Positions 34,501 through 43,420 of a stretch of DNA of 64,000 bases are shown in pieces (the first letter of the stretch is position 1; each line of letters opens with the position of its first letter). This DNA is from Opisthocomus hoazin. Lineage: Eukaryota; Chordata; Aves; Opisthocomiformes; Opisthocomidae. The stretch covers positions 63,895,397 through 63,959,396 of the forward strand of contig NC_134414.1 of the NCBI RefSeq assembly GCF_030867145.1. The letters are read 5' to 3'. The notes beneath the pieces were generated by a model. That model did no database searches and had not been told where the DNA came from. It saw only the letters and a program-made list of their open reading frames with translations. The translations under genes were made by a program, and so were the position numbers.

Positions 34501-36723
34501 CTAAGATACTCATATAATTTCCATCTTTTGCCTTTATTCTTTCAAGTCAGTCATCTCATGTGATGTTGTCTAGAGGCATTAAGTGTCCCATGCATCCCCC
34601 TTTTCCTTTGCTCACATATTCACTTCCAGTTGACCAGCTGGCTGTGCAGCACCTGCCAGCCAGTTTGTGGGGTCCCTTTCAGGGTAGGTTCACAAGCATG
34701 CAAAGAAGTGGTTTATTCTCAGACCCCTTGGATGCTTTCTATGGTAGTCATTGTAGTTGGGATAGTGGAGATGTGAGTTATGCTGTGCAACTTGAACTAA
34801 GCTCTCAGAATTCATATGCTTTCATTTTTTGAAATTTTCAGTTTCTGTATTGAAATTATGGGAGAATATACGTGATGTTAACCAAAGGGTTGGAACGTTG
34901 GAACATCATATGCTTAATGATTTTTTTTATCTACTTCCCACAAGATTAAATGCAAATTATCCTTTAATTTGAGGGAATAGTCCTATTTCTTAAGATTTAA
35001 GAATAATTTTGTCCGTTTAGGTTGCTATGCATTCAAAGATGGATATGTTCAGCTCTCTGAGATTTACTGAAGTGTTTTGAGATAAGGTTTTATAGAAAAA
35101 GTTAGAGGCAGGGTAAAGGGACAGGCAGTTCTTCTCCAGTTTCTTAAACGAAAAGGCATATTAGCAATTTAGCAAAAACTGCTCCTAAAGGCAACCGACG
35201 TCCTGTGTCAGGATGATGAAGAAGCTAAAAAGAGAAAATGGTAATTGTTGTATCAAAACTATTCTGCTGCTGCTTACTCATCTGTTAAAAATCGTCAGCA
35301 TCAGGGAGGGTTTTGACGGTGCCCTGCTGCTGTGTCAGTGTAACACATGCTTCAGGCGCTTGCATCCATACTGCATTCCAGGTCATTGATCAGACTCAGC
35401 AGGCAAAATACCGGGAGCTACATGACAAATCTTTGGTTCACAGCTGGGACCACAACTACATATCATAGTAAATGAGTCAGTTAAACATCAGTAGTTTAGC
35501 AAGCGTGAAGGGAAGAAAAAAAAAAAATTACCGTGGTATCATTCATGGTTCCTTCCAAGCCTGTATAGTGAATGAGTTAGCGAACAACTTACATTTTGTC
35601 TCTTATCAGATCTAAAATAAAGACTTTTTTTTTTCTTCTTTAAAGAACTTACTTGGTTCTTGCACAAATCAAGGCTATGATTTTAGAAGAGGTACTCGGG
35701 CAAAAATCAGATAACCTTCAGGGCTTTTTTCCTGTCCCAGTTTTTGTGGGAAACGAAGGTTCCTGTAACAGGTGTTCTGAGCTGCTCTGAAGTCCGTTAT
35801 TGTTCTGACTGAGGCTGCTGCTTTGAAGTAATCCAGTTAGATTCACAAAGCCAACTTTGTTAACTACTTTGCCTTCCAAAGAATATTTTTGTTAAAAACT
35901 GCTGTTGGAGTTTCACAAAGGGAAAAGATGCAGCTGTTTTTCTGCAGCTAAAAGGATTATGAGTTATCAGGGAAACAGTCTTCATCCTGAAATTACATTT
36001 CAGGTTTGCTTGCACCTTTTGACTGCCTGAAGTATTTCAGAAGTGTTTATTTTTAAGGTGTGTAACACACTTTGAATAAGAAGTACAAGTTGCATAGTAA
36101 CTACGCTATGGTTTGAAATTTGTATTAACTTGATTTACACAGAAATAAAGATAGTGCTCTAATTTTCCAGGACCTTAAAGTGTAACTAAGAAATGCAAAC
36201 TCCTTGTGATGCTGTCAGTCTAATTGGTTTATTGAATATCATACCTGATCTGTGCAGCTGGTCAGAATACTGTTAAAGTGTGTGAGACTAGTCACTGAAG
36301 AAGGGTGAAATGGAGCGCTGTGAAGGAGCTGGACTGGGGAATAATGAGCCAACAAAGGATGAATATGTAGGAAGAGAAATAACACAGAAACATATCGAAA
36401 CGAGAGTCTTCCATGTGATTAGCTCTGTGATTGTGAAAATAGGGAGATACTGTGGGTGGTAGTTCATGCCCGTAAAGACCAGGTGCTGTCTGTAACTTTA
36501 TTACCTGATCTGATGGATGTACTGAAGACTAAAGATAGCAGATTGCACATACGTGTGTCCTGATTTATGAGCTAGAGATAGAAATTGGTGTCTCCTCTGT
36601 CAGTTTTCCTAATGTGTAAGTTCATTGGGGTTTTTTTTCTTTTTTTCCCTTCCAGGGACAATTGGATTCTTTGCATGTTTTTGGTTTGTAACGAAAATAT
36701 ACAGCGTGGTGAAAGTTGACTGA
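7424..36723 (+). CDS. TM9SF2: TM9SF2, transmembrane 9 superfamily member 2 (complete, 17 coding exons)
   Basis: This nine-pass nonaspanin of endosomes and Golgi functions in membrane-protein trafficking and glycosphingolipid/heparan-sulfate pathways (family knowledge). Exons: 7424-7552, 12228-12295, 13442-13535, 14269-14396, 18727-18856, 20439-20563, 21439-21550, 25262-25341, 25435-25543, 25667-25799, 26066-26185, 27714-27771, 28421-28580, 30592-30743, 31727-31838, 32452-32623, 36656-36723. All join in phase through GT-AG introns into 649 residues; human is 663, the difference lying mainly in the signal peptide. Residues 1-21 are a signal peptide (cleavage before FYLPGLAPV). The lumenal domain runs to about 288. 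Membrane segments lie near 290-309, 349-375, 383-406, 419-444, 453-479, 509-533, 538-567, 578-598 and 611-641. The tail ends KVD, the family's KxD COPI-binding Golgi-retention signal. The start at 7424 has an excellent Kozak context (CCCGCCATGG) and begins the signal peptide directly. No frameshift or premature stop interrupts the coding exons. Confidence 0.97.
7905..8960 (+). mobile_element. CR1 LINE, 5'-truncated, sense in TM9SF2 intron 1
   Basis: It spans the C-terminal half of the CR1 reverse transcriptase and the complete 3' UTR, ending TATGATTCTG at 8960. The open frame 7915-8535 shows [14 protein letters not shown], then KFADGTKL where the catalytic motif normally reads ADD, so the second catalytic aspartate is replaced by glycine. 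The frame then shifts near 8535. It is a dead copy. Confidence 0.95.
9419..9640 (-). mobile_element. Old CR1 LINE 3' fragment, antisense, intron 1
   Basis: On the minus strand the 3' end is at 9419 (GGATCATAGAAATGG on plus). It continues to sequence resembling the CR1 text for 'cctccctgggtgacctg' near 9577. It is clearly more diverged than the other CR1 copies here, so it is an older insertion. Confidence 0.8.
12228..12295 (+). CDS. TM9SF2: TM9SF2 coding exon 2
   Basis: The acceptor is CTTTCAG|TCTGG and the donor is ACTGC|GTGAGT. It encodes residues 44-65 plus two bases of 66, including [20 protein letters not shown], a strongly conserved block of the lumenal domain. Intron 2 is 1.1 kb and holds a TG/TA microsatellite at 12585-12612. 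Confidence 0.97.
12585..12612. repeat. TG/TA dinucleotide microsatellite
   Basis: A short TG run passes into about ten TA units in TM9SF2 intron 2. Confidence 0.9.
13442..13535 (+). CDS. TM9SF2: TM9SF2 coding exon 3
   Basis: The acceptor is TATTTCAG|GTTTG and the donor is TACAGG|GTGTGT. It encodes residues 66-97, including [18 protein letters not shown] and [10 protein letters not shown], hallmarks of the TM9 lumenal domain. The phase on exit is 0. Intron 3 is short (733 bp) with nothing notable. Confidence 0.96.
14269..14396 (+). CDS. TM9SF2: TM9SF2 coding exon 4
   Basis: The acceptor is TTTCTTAG|TTCAC and the donor is CATTG|GTAAGT. It encodes residues 98-139 plus part of W140, with the cysteine-bearing block [12 protein letters not shown] and the LLNYQHHW motif. 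Intron 4 (4.3 kb, 14397-18726) contains no recognised repeat apart from an oligo-T run near 16258-16273. Confidence 0.97.
18727..18856 (+). CDS. TM9SF2: TM9SF2 coding exon 5
   Basis: The acceptor is TTTACAG|GATTG and the donor is ATTAAT|GTATGT. It encodes residues 140-183, including [19 protein letters not shown] and PGFPIGCYI, the most conserved lumenal segment of TM9SF2/TM9SF4. Intron 5 (1.6 kb) holds nothing I recognise. Confidence 0.98.
20439..20563 (+). CDS. TM9SF2: TM9SF2 coding exon 6
   Basis: The acceptor is CATTGCAG|TCAGAA. The donor is AAAAG|GTTAGT, with T rather than A/G at intron position +3. It encodes residues 184-224 plus part of S225, including [16 protein letters not shown] and [11 protein letters not shown]. 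Intron 6 is about 0.9 kb. Confidence 0.97.
21439..21550 (+). CDS. TM9SF2: TM9SF2 coding exon 7
   Basis: The acceptor is TCCTGCAG|TTACAAG and the donor is TTTGAA|GTGAGT. It encodes residues 225-262, ending with the conserved [12 protein letters not shown]. Intron 7 (3.7 kb) carries a short antisense CR1 end, a possible CR1 tail near 22313-22345 and a large sense CR1 at 22590. Confidence 0.97.
21589..21650 (-). mobile_element. Short CR1 3'-end fragment, antisense, intron 7
   Basis: The plus strand reads AATCATAGAATCGTTTAGG and continues to a CR1-like ATCGAGTCCAACC. This is the reverse complement of the last ~60 bp of a CR1 3' UTR. Confidence 0.75.
22590..23713 (+). mobile_element. CR1 LINE with long reverse-transcriptase frame, sense in intron 7
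   Basis: This is the longest CR1 in the window. The frame at 22656-23435 keeps [14 protein letters not shown] and the catalytic-type SKFADDTKL motif (FADD at 22836-22847), followed by the CR1 C-terminal block ([16 protein letters not shown]). The frame is lost near 23390-23435, and the rest of the C-terminus continues in 23435-23629. It ends with ATTCTGTGATTCTGTGATTC. The 5' half of the element is missing, so it cannot move by itself. Confidence 0.96.
25262..25341 (+). CDS. TM9SF2: TM9SF2 coding exon 8
   Basis: The acceptor is CTTTCAG|GAAGAA and the donor is TTTAG|GTGAGA. It encodes residues 263-288 plus part of S289, including [21 protein letters not shown], which leads from the lumenal domain into the first membrane segment. 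Intron 8 is only 93 bp. Confidence 0.97.
25435..25543 (+). CDS. TM9SF2: TM9SF2 coding exon 9
   Basis: The acceptor is an oligo-T tract then CAG|TATTATG, and the donor is TCCACT|GTAAGT. It encodes residues 289-325: the first membrane segment after the signal peptide ([18 protein letters not shown]) followed by the cytosolic [14 protein letters not shown] block. Intron 9 is 123 bp. Confidence 0.98.
25667..25799 (+). CDS. TM9SF2: TM9SF2 coding exon 10
   Basis: The acceptor is TTTACAG|GAAGAT and the donor is CCTGT|GTAAGT. It encodes residues 326-369 plus part of F370: [16 protein letters not shown], a family signature, then the start of membrane segment 2. Confidence 0.98.
25860..25901. repeat. 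21-bp exact tandem duplication, intron 10
   Basis: Two adjacent copies of a 21-bp unit beginning TTGTACTAGTAAAAATAG lie just after exon 10 of TM9SF2. Confidence 0.9.
26066..26185 (+). CDS. TM9SF2: TM9SF2 coding exon 11
   Basis: The acceptor is TTCATAG|TTTTT and the donor is CAAAT|GTGAGT. It encodes residues 370-409 plus part of S410: the end of membrane segment 2, the [10 protein letters not shown] loop and membrane segment 3. Intron 11 (1.5 kb) holds no recognised element. Confidence 0.98.
27714..27771 (+). CDS. TM9SF2: TM9SF2 coding exon 12
   Basis: This is the smallest coding exon (58 nt). The acceptor is AATACAG|CATTTG and the donor is CCTGG|GTAAGC. It encodes residues 410-428 plus part of G429: [18 protein letters not shown], entering membrane segment 4. 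Confidence 0.97.
28421..28580 (+). CDS. TM9SF2: TM9SF2 coding exon 13
   Basis: The acceptor is TTTTTCAG|AATTG and the donor is AAAAAC|GTAAGT. It encodes residues 429-482: the rest of membrane segment 4, the [16 protein letters not shown] loop and membrane segment 5. Intron 13 (2.0 kb) contains a sense CR1 at 29470. Confidence 0.98.
29470..29998 (+). mobile_element. CR1 LINE 3' fragment, sense in TM9SF2 intron 13
   Basis: It starts within the C-terminal region of the CR1 reverse transcriptase ([16 protein letters not shown]) and runs with an open frame to the CR1 stop at 29908-29910, then the 3' UTR and three ATTCTGTG-type terminal units. It closely resembles the intron 7 copy over their shared length, so both belong to the same young subfamily. 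Confidence 0.95.
30592..30743 (+). CDS. TM9SF2: TM9SF2 coding exon 14
   Basis: The acceptor is GTTTAAAG|GCTATT, a weak site with purines before the AG. The donor is ATTTG|GTAAGT. It encodes residues 483-532 plus part of W533: [16 protein letters not shown], a cytosolic loop, then [19 protein letters not shown], membrane segment 6. A better-looking acceptor lies at 30568, 23 nt upstream, but would bring in a stop. Confidence 0.97.
31727..31838 (+). CDS. TM9SF2: TM9SF2 coding exon 15
   Basis: The acceptor is TTTATAG|GTCTC and the donor is GCAGAG|GTAAGG. It encodes residues 533-570, starting [19 protein letters not shown]: membrane segment 7 with the conserved [16 protein letters not shown]. 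Confidence 0.98.
32452..32623 (+). CDS. TM9SF2: TM9SF2 coding exon 16
   Basis: The acceptor is CTTCTAG|GACTAT and the donor is TCACAG|GTAAGT. It encodes residues 571-627 plus part of G628: the [13 protein letters not shown] signature, membrane segment 8 and the first part of membrane segment 9. Intron 16 is 4.0 kb. Two AG acceptors lie within 130 bp downstream (32710 and 32753); the second could make an alternative end. Confidence 0.98.
36656..36723 (+). CDS. TM9SF2: TM9SF2 terminal coding exon 17
   Basis: The acceptor is a long pyrimidine tract then CCAG|GGACA. It encodes residues 628-649: [21 protein letters not shown], then TGA. It completes membrane segment 9 and supplies the KVD cytosolic tail (KxD motif). 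Confidence 0.98.
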
Positions 36724-37311
36724 AGAAATCAATGTAAAGAATTAACACAGAAGAGGTTTAATCTTCATTAACCTAACTTAAAGACCTGGTCTAGCTGATG
36801 ACCTTGAGCTTTATCAGAAGTATTGGCTTCCTGTTCTTTGAAAATGACACTGAATATGCAGCTGCCCCAAACACTTTTTCCACTAACGCGTTTGTGTTGT
36901 GACTTAACAACTTGTTTTCATTCAGATCTTAGTGAAGATCAGAGTTACGATATTTATGCATTTGTAAATACAACTATACTTTAAAAGAAATGTTAAATTC
37001 TAATGGCAGAATAGAAGTGGCTGTATTACACAACTTAATGATACTTCTGATCAAAGTACAACTGTAAATAGATTTTTCTAGCTTGGTAGGTGGGATGAAT
37101 TATTTTTCTTTGAGGGAAATGAGAACTTTTTATTACACTGACTTTGAAGGATGACTCTTAAGAAGTGTTGCTTTTAGTTTGGATGTGATTTTTATTTTTT
37201 ACTGGTGTTGCGTCCATAAATATTCTGATTTCTGTGACTTCATTAGTTTCGGTGTTCTTGGCCTTTTAAACTATGTGCCTCTGAGTCCTTGAATTTATAA
37301 ATTCATAATCT

Positions 37312-37317
37312 AATAAA
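37312..37317 (+). terminator. TM9SF2: Polyadenylation signal AATAAA (proximal)
   Basis: This is the first AATAAA after the TM9SF2 stop codon, 589 bases downstream. Confidence 0.55.
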
Positions 37318-37747
37318 TATTGTAAAAATGTCTTCAGTGGCTCATTACATATTATAAGTTCATAAAAATATGTAAATACAGTTATATTGAAGACATGCTT
37401 AAAGATTGCATAGAGTATTTTATGGCACTTTCTATGGTTTAATGTATATGGGCACACCCTTAGATCTGCAAGAAATGTTATTTGTGCTACATGGCTATAA
37501 CACGGAAATGTGATTGTGGCGCACAAGAATTAAATTATACCCCCACTTAACAAAACCACTCTGCAGCATTAATCCAGTCCTTAACCCAGATACATTTTCA
37601 GAGATTGCTGTGGAATTGTAAGTATGTTGAGAAGATCTTGTAACAACGCATGAGTCGGCATTCTCTGCTGATCTTGCTTTTAAGAGATCTCGATGATGCA
37701 TATTCTGTACGGCAACTATTGCTGATTGTACTTCATGTAGGTTAAAA

Positions 37748-37753
37748 AATAAA
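37748..37753 (+). terminator. TM9SF2: Polyadenylation signal AATAAA (middle)
   Basis: This AATAAA sits within TTAAAAAATAAAAG and is followed by T/G-rich sequence about 35-50 bases later. Confidence 0.5.
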
Positions 37754-38044
37754 AGAAAATTACTATTTTTGCCTTAAGAGACTAATGTCGATTTTGGATG
37801 ACTAGCATTAAACCTAGGTGTGCTTTTTTTTTTTGAAAATGGAGTATTTTGTTCATATCTTAATCGGTGATTTTAGACTCGTAACACAATTTGGCTTTTG
37901 GCATGTTTTCAACAAGCCTGATCAAATTTTATTAAAAATTAAACTTCATGTACCGATTGCCATTCATAAGGTTGGGTTTTTTTTCTTCTTACCAGTTTGC
38001 TTTTCTAGAAGACCTCAACCTAATGATGCTTGACTGTTGAACCC

Positions 38045-38050
38045 AATAAA
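38045..38050 (+). terminator. TM9SF2: Polyadenylation signal AATAAA (distal)
   Basis: CCCAATAAAAATATC; this is the last candidate before base composition changes at about 38100. Confidence 0.4.
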
Positions 38051-40496
38051 AATATCTTTGGTTAAGGTAACTTGTCATTATTAACCTGCTAGAAGTTGGC
38101 ACGTAAAAAGGCTTCAGGTGACATTTCCGGAATTGCTGTGCTCCGCGGCCCCTCCCGGGTGAACCACACCGCCCTGGTGCTCTGCCTGTCCCCAACCACA
38201 GCTCTGCTCAGACGTTGCCCACAGGTTTGTTCTTGTGCCCCTCCCCGCATGTAGTCACTAGGAAATGCTGATTTCAGATAAATCTTCCATGTTTTATGTT
38301 CAAAACAGGAAAAGGGCGAGTGTGGTAAGTGTTTGTTCTTTACTAATGCAGTGAGCTGTAGTGTGACTATTTCAAAAAGTATAAAATTGGATATTCTTAA
38401 TGCCCCTGGGTTTGTGATCACCTGCTGTATGTATAGGCACTGCTCAAAATCGTCAGTAGTTATTACACAAATGGGAATGCTTAGTTTGAGAAACATTAAT
38501 TGGCTGTCTAGTATTGAAATAGGACTATAATGCTCAAGAATTTCAGCGTAGCGATGTGACAACATTGTTGTGACGTATTCACAACTGCTGTTTAAAAATC
38601 AGATTAACAGAAGTGAGATGTAGCCAGTGTGAGTTTGAAACTGATAGGTGTGTTTCCCTGGGGTTGTTTTCAACAGACTAGTTGACAAGTCATAGCAGCT
38701 TCTCAAGTATCTTATTTTCACCTGTAAATGCAGTTTGCGAAGTGCGTTATTGTCTTGTAGAATCTAAACCTACTGCACACGCAGTTTTTCAAGCAGCCTT
38801 GCCTTGTGATAATTGCAGCTGTTTTGGAATTTGAGTGTGCAGTACTGGAAACGATCCAGAAAGTCACAGATTTTGTAGAAGAGCTATTCTCAAGTTGTCC
38901 TCCCCCTTGAAAGCCATTATTGCCTCAGATAATTTTAGAAGTTTTTCTAGCATTTTGGCTTCTGGCGTGTGTTAGGGCATCCAGATGCTTCACTGGGTAC
39001 CATACTTGTTCTTCAGGCCTCTTGGGAGGCCTGGGGTTTGGTCTAAGCTTTCAAAATACTGGCCTCTTCCAAAATCTTTCTATGCTACCAGACATTTTCT
39101 TAAAATGTACTAGTTGCACAGATATCTGAGAAAATGTAAATTAGTAGGAAGGTTAGGAGGTAGGAATACAGTGCTGAGCTGCATGGAAACAGAGCAAATT
39201 TAGACAAAATAGAACACGTCAGACCAGTGTTAATGTTTTGGTGACTGGTAAATAATGTAAAAACTGGTTCTTCAGAGAAAGAAAAAAATCACCATCATTG
39301 CCAAATGTAGTCTGAAAGTAAGCCTCCGTCCAAATAGCGCTTTGAAAACACGATATGGGAGTTAGTGGTCCGGTTTGTTTTTCTTTCTCTAAGAAAAGTA
39401 AAAAAGCCGTGTCTCGCGGCAAGCTGCCTGGTCCGTCTTTAGCCTGGTGGCTTCACTTCTTGCTGAAGTGCTGAGCCTGTTTGAACCACCGTGAGGGTTC
39501 TTACGTTTTAGCTGTCACGCTGATCGCGTGTGCCCTCGGCTGCTTTGCTGGAGTCGGGCAACCGCATCACAAGTGTTAGCTGGCTGTGAGCTCATCACGG
39601 GCAAATTCTTCACGGGGTTTGTGCTGTTTTCAGGGAAAAGGCCGCGAGGGATAACTGGGAAGAGCTGAGGTCATTAGCACAATCTCCTGCCTGCCTTTCT
39701 CCCATTTCGCGGTTTTGCCTTAGGATTGCTTGAAAAGAGAATTCCTGGTGTTTCAGCCCTCTGTCGTTCCCATGGGCGCTCAGAGCAGCGATTACCCTAC
39801 CTGCCTCTTGCCAATAGCACCATCCTTCCCTGCGTGAAAGCGCAGCTACGCGGCGTGTGGGTGGCTGTGGGTCCGATGCAGATGTGGCACCAAGCACAAA
39901 GGAGTCGGCGGCACTGTGGAAGCTGTAGGCGTACCCCCAGGTCTCTGCAGTGCCCCTTGCTGCCCCTCTGGGGCTTGAGACGTTCGGACTGATGGTACGG
40001 CACAGAGGTCCGTCAGCGTGTGTGGATGGAGGAGAAGGCCTGTCCTGTGTCCTCCTGGGGTGCTGAGGAGAGGTAGGTCAGCTGTCTGGTTGTTGGATGC
40101 TGAGGTGGACGGAAGGTAACTAGAGTTTCTCTGCGATTGCCTGAAAAATGCTTGAAGTGGGTACTTTAGCCCTGTCATGAGTGGTGCTTGTGTTTTCTTC
40201 AGGAAAAGTAGGTCTGGAAGAGAGGGTGTGAGAGGATGAAATTCAGGCAGGCATCTGAGGCGCTGAGTTACACCGATCGGAATAACCAGTTTGGAGGGAC
40301 TGGAAACACAAATCAGTCCTGATTGAACTGACACACAAATCGAAAATGTGAAACGTTGTGGATGAGAAACATCATTTTACTAATACTAGTAAAGGCAAAA
40401 ATACCAATCTCTAAATTAAGAAAAGTAGGCTGGACAACATCTGTTCTTGAGATGAGGTAGGAGAGGAGTAAGAGACCTTGAAATGGCAGGGTGGGG

Positions 40497-40672
40497 TTTT
40501 GGTAACAGGCTGCCCAGGGAAGTGGTGGAGTCCCCGTCCCTGGAGGTGTTCAAAAAAACGTGTAGATGTGGCACTTCCGGACGTGGTTTTGCAGGCACGG
40601 TGGTGTTGGGTTGACGGTTGGACTTGGTCTTTGAGGTCTTTTCCAGCCTCAATGATTCTGTGATTCTATGGT
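40497..40672 (+). mobile_element. CR1 LINE 3'-end fragment
   Basis: It begins in the CR1 text for 'ggctgcccaggga', contains AAAAACGTGTAGATGTGGCA and ends AATGATTCTGTGATTCTATG. It belongs to a CR1 3'-end type different from the 22.6 and 29.5 kb copies. Confidence 0.92.
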
Positions 40673-41639
40673 GTATGATTTTGGTCAGCAGAGTATGAAA
40701 CTGTGGCCAAGTATTTCTGCAATACTGGCAGGGCACAATAAGTAAAAACAGAGGTTGTTTGGTGAGTTGTTGTTACTCAGCTGGCAGGGATCTTGACTTT
40801 TACAGGTAAGGAATGTCACATGAAAGTACAGTAAATCCTTAGCAGCTGGGAGAAGTTTTTGTATTTGATTGGTGATAAACATTGTCGCTTCTTGTTGTTA
40901 TATTTTAATGTTACTGCAGTGTTGGACTTAGTTTTCCTGCTCCAGCTGCCCGAAATGTCAAATTGTATGAGCTAGAACTTTGGTAAGTTTAGCTGGTGTG
41001 CGATACATGGGACCGTGACCTTACGCCATGAAGTTACGTGCCAGGCTCTTTCTGTGCCTCACCAGTCTGGGCAACAGCTTCGTTTCTGGGGGCAGCTGTA
41101 CCTCCTCTGCATAGTTTTTCTTAAAAGTTACTGCTTCTGAAATGATCTGTTCATCCAAGTTGGTTCTCTCTCAAATCCCTGCTTGCTCCCTTGGATTAAT
41201 TACTAATCATCCTTTAGAGAACGATGCATATTCTGCAAAGAACAACTTCACCTCCATGTTTCTATCCCTTCTCTCCTTTCAATTACTCTTCCTCCAAAAG
41301 CTCTCGCTTCTGAGAATAGTCTCAACTCTTGCTCTTGGAGCTCATCACAGCTGAGTATTTTCTTACAGGAAAGAAGATTACTTGTGCAGAGATACTCTAG
41401 TCTTCTCTCAAATACAGTTTCCTACAATTCACCTCTAATTTCACTTTTTATTCTCAGGATCCTGCTGTTTCTCCTTATGCCAAACAGTTAATAACGCTCT
41501 GCCTATTTATGTATCGACATAGAGCTGACCCCTGAACTGTTTCTCCTGTTACCTCGTATATTGACTTCGGGTACCTGTGCGTACACAAGTGTGCGAAACT
41601 TCAGACTAAAGCATAGATCTTCAGGGACTTCCTCAGGGC

Positions 41640-41848
41640 CTGAGGAGGAAGAACAACTTCACTCTGAGGGTGACGGAGCCCTGGAACAGGCTGCCCAGGG
41701 AGGTTGTGGGGTCTCCTTCTCTGGAGGTATTCAAGACCCGCCTGGACAAGGTCCTGTGCAGCCTGCTGTAGGTGACCCTGCTTCGGCAGGGGGGTCGGAC
41801 TAGATGACCCACAGAGGTCCCTTCCGACCCCTAACATTCTGTGACTAC
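41640..41848 (+). mobile_element. CR1 LINE 3'-end fragment
   Basis: It contains the end of the reverse-transcriptase frame and the 3' UTR (GTAGGTGACCCTGCTTCGGC), ending near CATTCTGTGACTAC. It is the same type as the TM9SF2 intron 7 and 13 copies. Confidence 0.92.
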
Positions 41849-42759
41849 TGAGAGACTTAATTTTTCAGTTGATTATTGTGTAGCTGCTGCCATGCGTTTT
41901 CTTTCTTTTTATTTGAAACGTCTGGAACTCCCTGTTGATGAGATGAGAGCAGTTAACTGCGTGCAAGTCAGATATGCCAGAAGATCAGAAATGCAACCCG
42001 CCTCACCTTTGGGTGATGGCACGTTCTTGCTGCTTCTCGGGATTCCGGCACTTTCAATGAAAATGCAGGTTAAGTTCTTCCTTCCCTCGGAGGCATTTTA
42101 GCATCACCTGCTGGCCACCGCACGTAGGAGCTCCACAGCGCCGGAGCAGGGTTGAGGGGACACTTGCCAAAGCCCACTGCTGGGGCAGGGCAGGGGGCTT
42201 ACGTTATACCTTTAAATATGGATTTCAAAGTTTCTGGAAGTAGGCAGCCAAAAATCACGGTGAAGCGCAACAACAGTCATCACGCAAATACTCTACACGT
42301 GGTGACGATGTCAAAAATGCGTCTGCTGCATCTGGTATGGGCATGGGGCTGGCAAGGGTCCTTTGGAACGTGCCGCGTTGCGGACGTACGGGCTCCTATT
42401 CTCACTCGGCACCTGCTCTGACACCTTCAAACGGCTTTCCGAAGTTGACCGAAAAAGGGGTGCTGCAGAGGGGGCCCCGCAGGGTATCCGAAGGCCCTTG
42501 CCCAGCTTCGCGCTTCCGATGGCGTCGAGCTCTCAGTTTTGAACAGTTCGGCACGACCACTGTTCTGCTGCTGCTGGTGCAAGATTTACTTTGGCTTGGG
42601 GTTGGGGGAGGAAGGGTTGGTTTTGGTTTTTTGGTGTTTTTTTTCATTTTCTTTGATCATACCAGGTCAAGAAGATAGTAGATTTATTTCGGGGAAATTA
42701 CTAAGGTAGAGAAAACATTCTTTCTGATATTTTTCCTACCTTGCCATGACTTATCTTTA

Positions 42760-43420
42760 GATTTGTCAGCAGTTACCCATTCAGCTGAGGTATGTAAAGT
42801 CACAGAAGGAGCTGACTCGGCTGTGACTGCGCGAGGACGAAGAGGTGCACGTGGGGACCTCCCAAGGGGCTGGGCACACGCAGCCTGGCCTCTGCTTGCC
42901 CCAGGCATTGACGGAGACAAACAAGCTTCTCGTCCTTCACAGGAGGACGGCGAGGCCGTGTGGGCCATCACCGAGGAAGGCGGTGGGCTGGCGGGGAGCC
43001 CGTTCTCCCCCTCCATGGCCCAAGGACACACGAAGAGGGAGGGCTGTGACATTTCTTCTCCAGCCGTCGCTCAGGAGCTACGAAACGGAGCAATCAGAAG
43101 GTCGGACTTGTTTCCTACTGCTTTTTGCAGGTTTTCACGAGGAGTCCTAACCCCCCGAGCCCTGGAAGCTGCTCGTCTCTGCGCACTGCAGCAAGACTCG
43201 CGAGACAGCTGAGCAGAGATGGACGTTGCGCTCTGTCACCCCTCTTCCTGGTGTCTGCAGGCCGTCGTGACAGCAGCAGAGCTAAACCACACAGTACGGG
43301 TGTTCTCCTGCTGCAGGGTGTCGGAGCGGTGCAGCCCCGAGGCAGGCGGAGGGCAAGGCAGGGCAAAGCAGCGGGTGGCCTTACATTTACTGTTTATCCC
43401 AGAAAGCAGGGTGACTGCAG
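42760..43420. other. Orphan GC-rich, CpG-bearing block
   Basis: This block is richer in G+C and CpG than its surroundings and is not attached to a recognised gene. It contains ACTCGCGAGA (43196-43205), one mismatch from the TCTCGCGAGA promoter palindrome. It may be a weak promoter or an enhancer, or only compositional. I do not see a supportable open frame. Confidence 0.35.

Larger units (their letters stand above)
36724..38070 (+). other. TM9SF2: TM9SF2 3' UTR with alternative polyadenylation signals
   Basis: After the stop there is AT-rich non-coding DNA with three canonical AATAAA hexamers: 37312-37317, 37748-37753 and 38045-38050. Each gives a plausible 3' end, with 3' UTRs of about 0.6, 1.05 and 1.35 kb. 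The second is followed by T/G-rich sequence (GTCGATTTTGGATG). Which one is used cannot be told from sequence. Confidence 0.7.
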
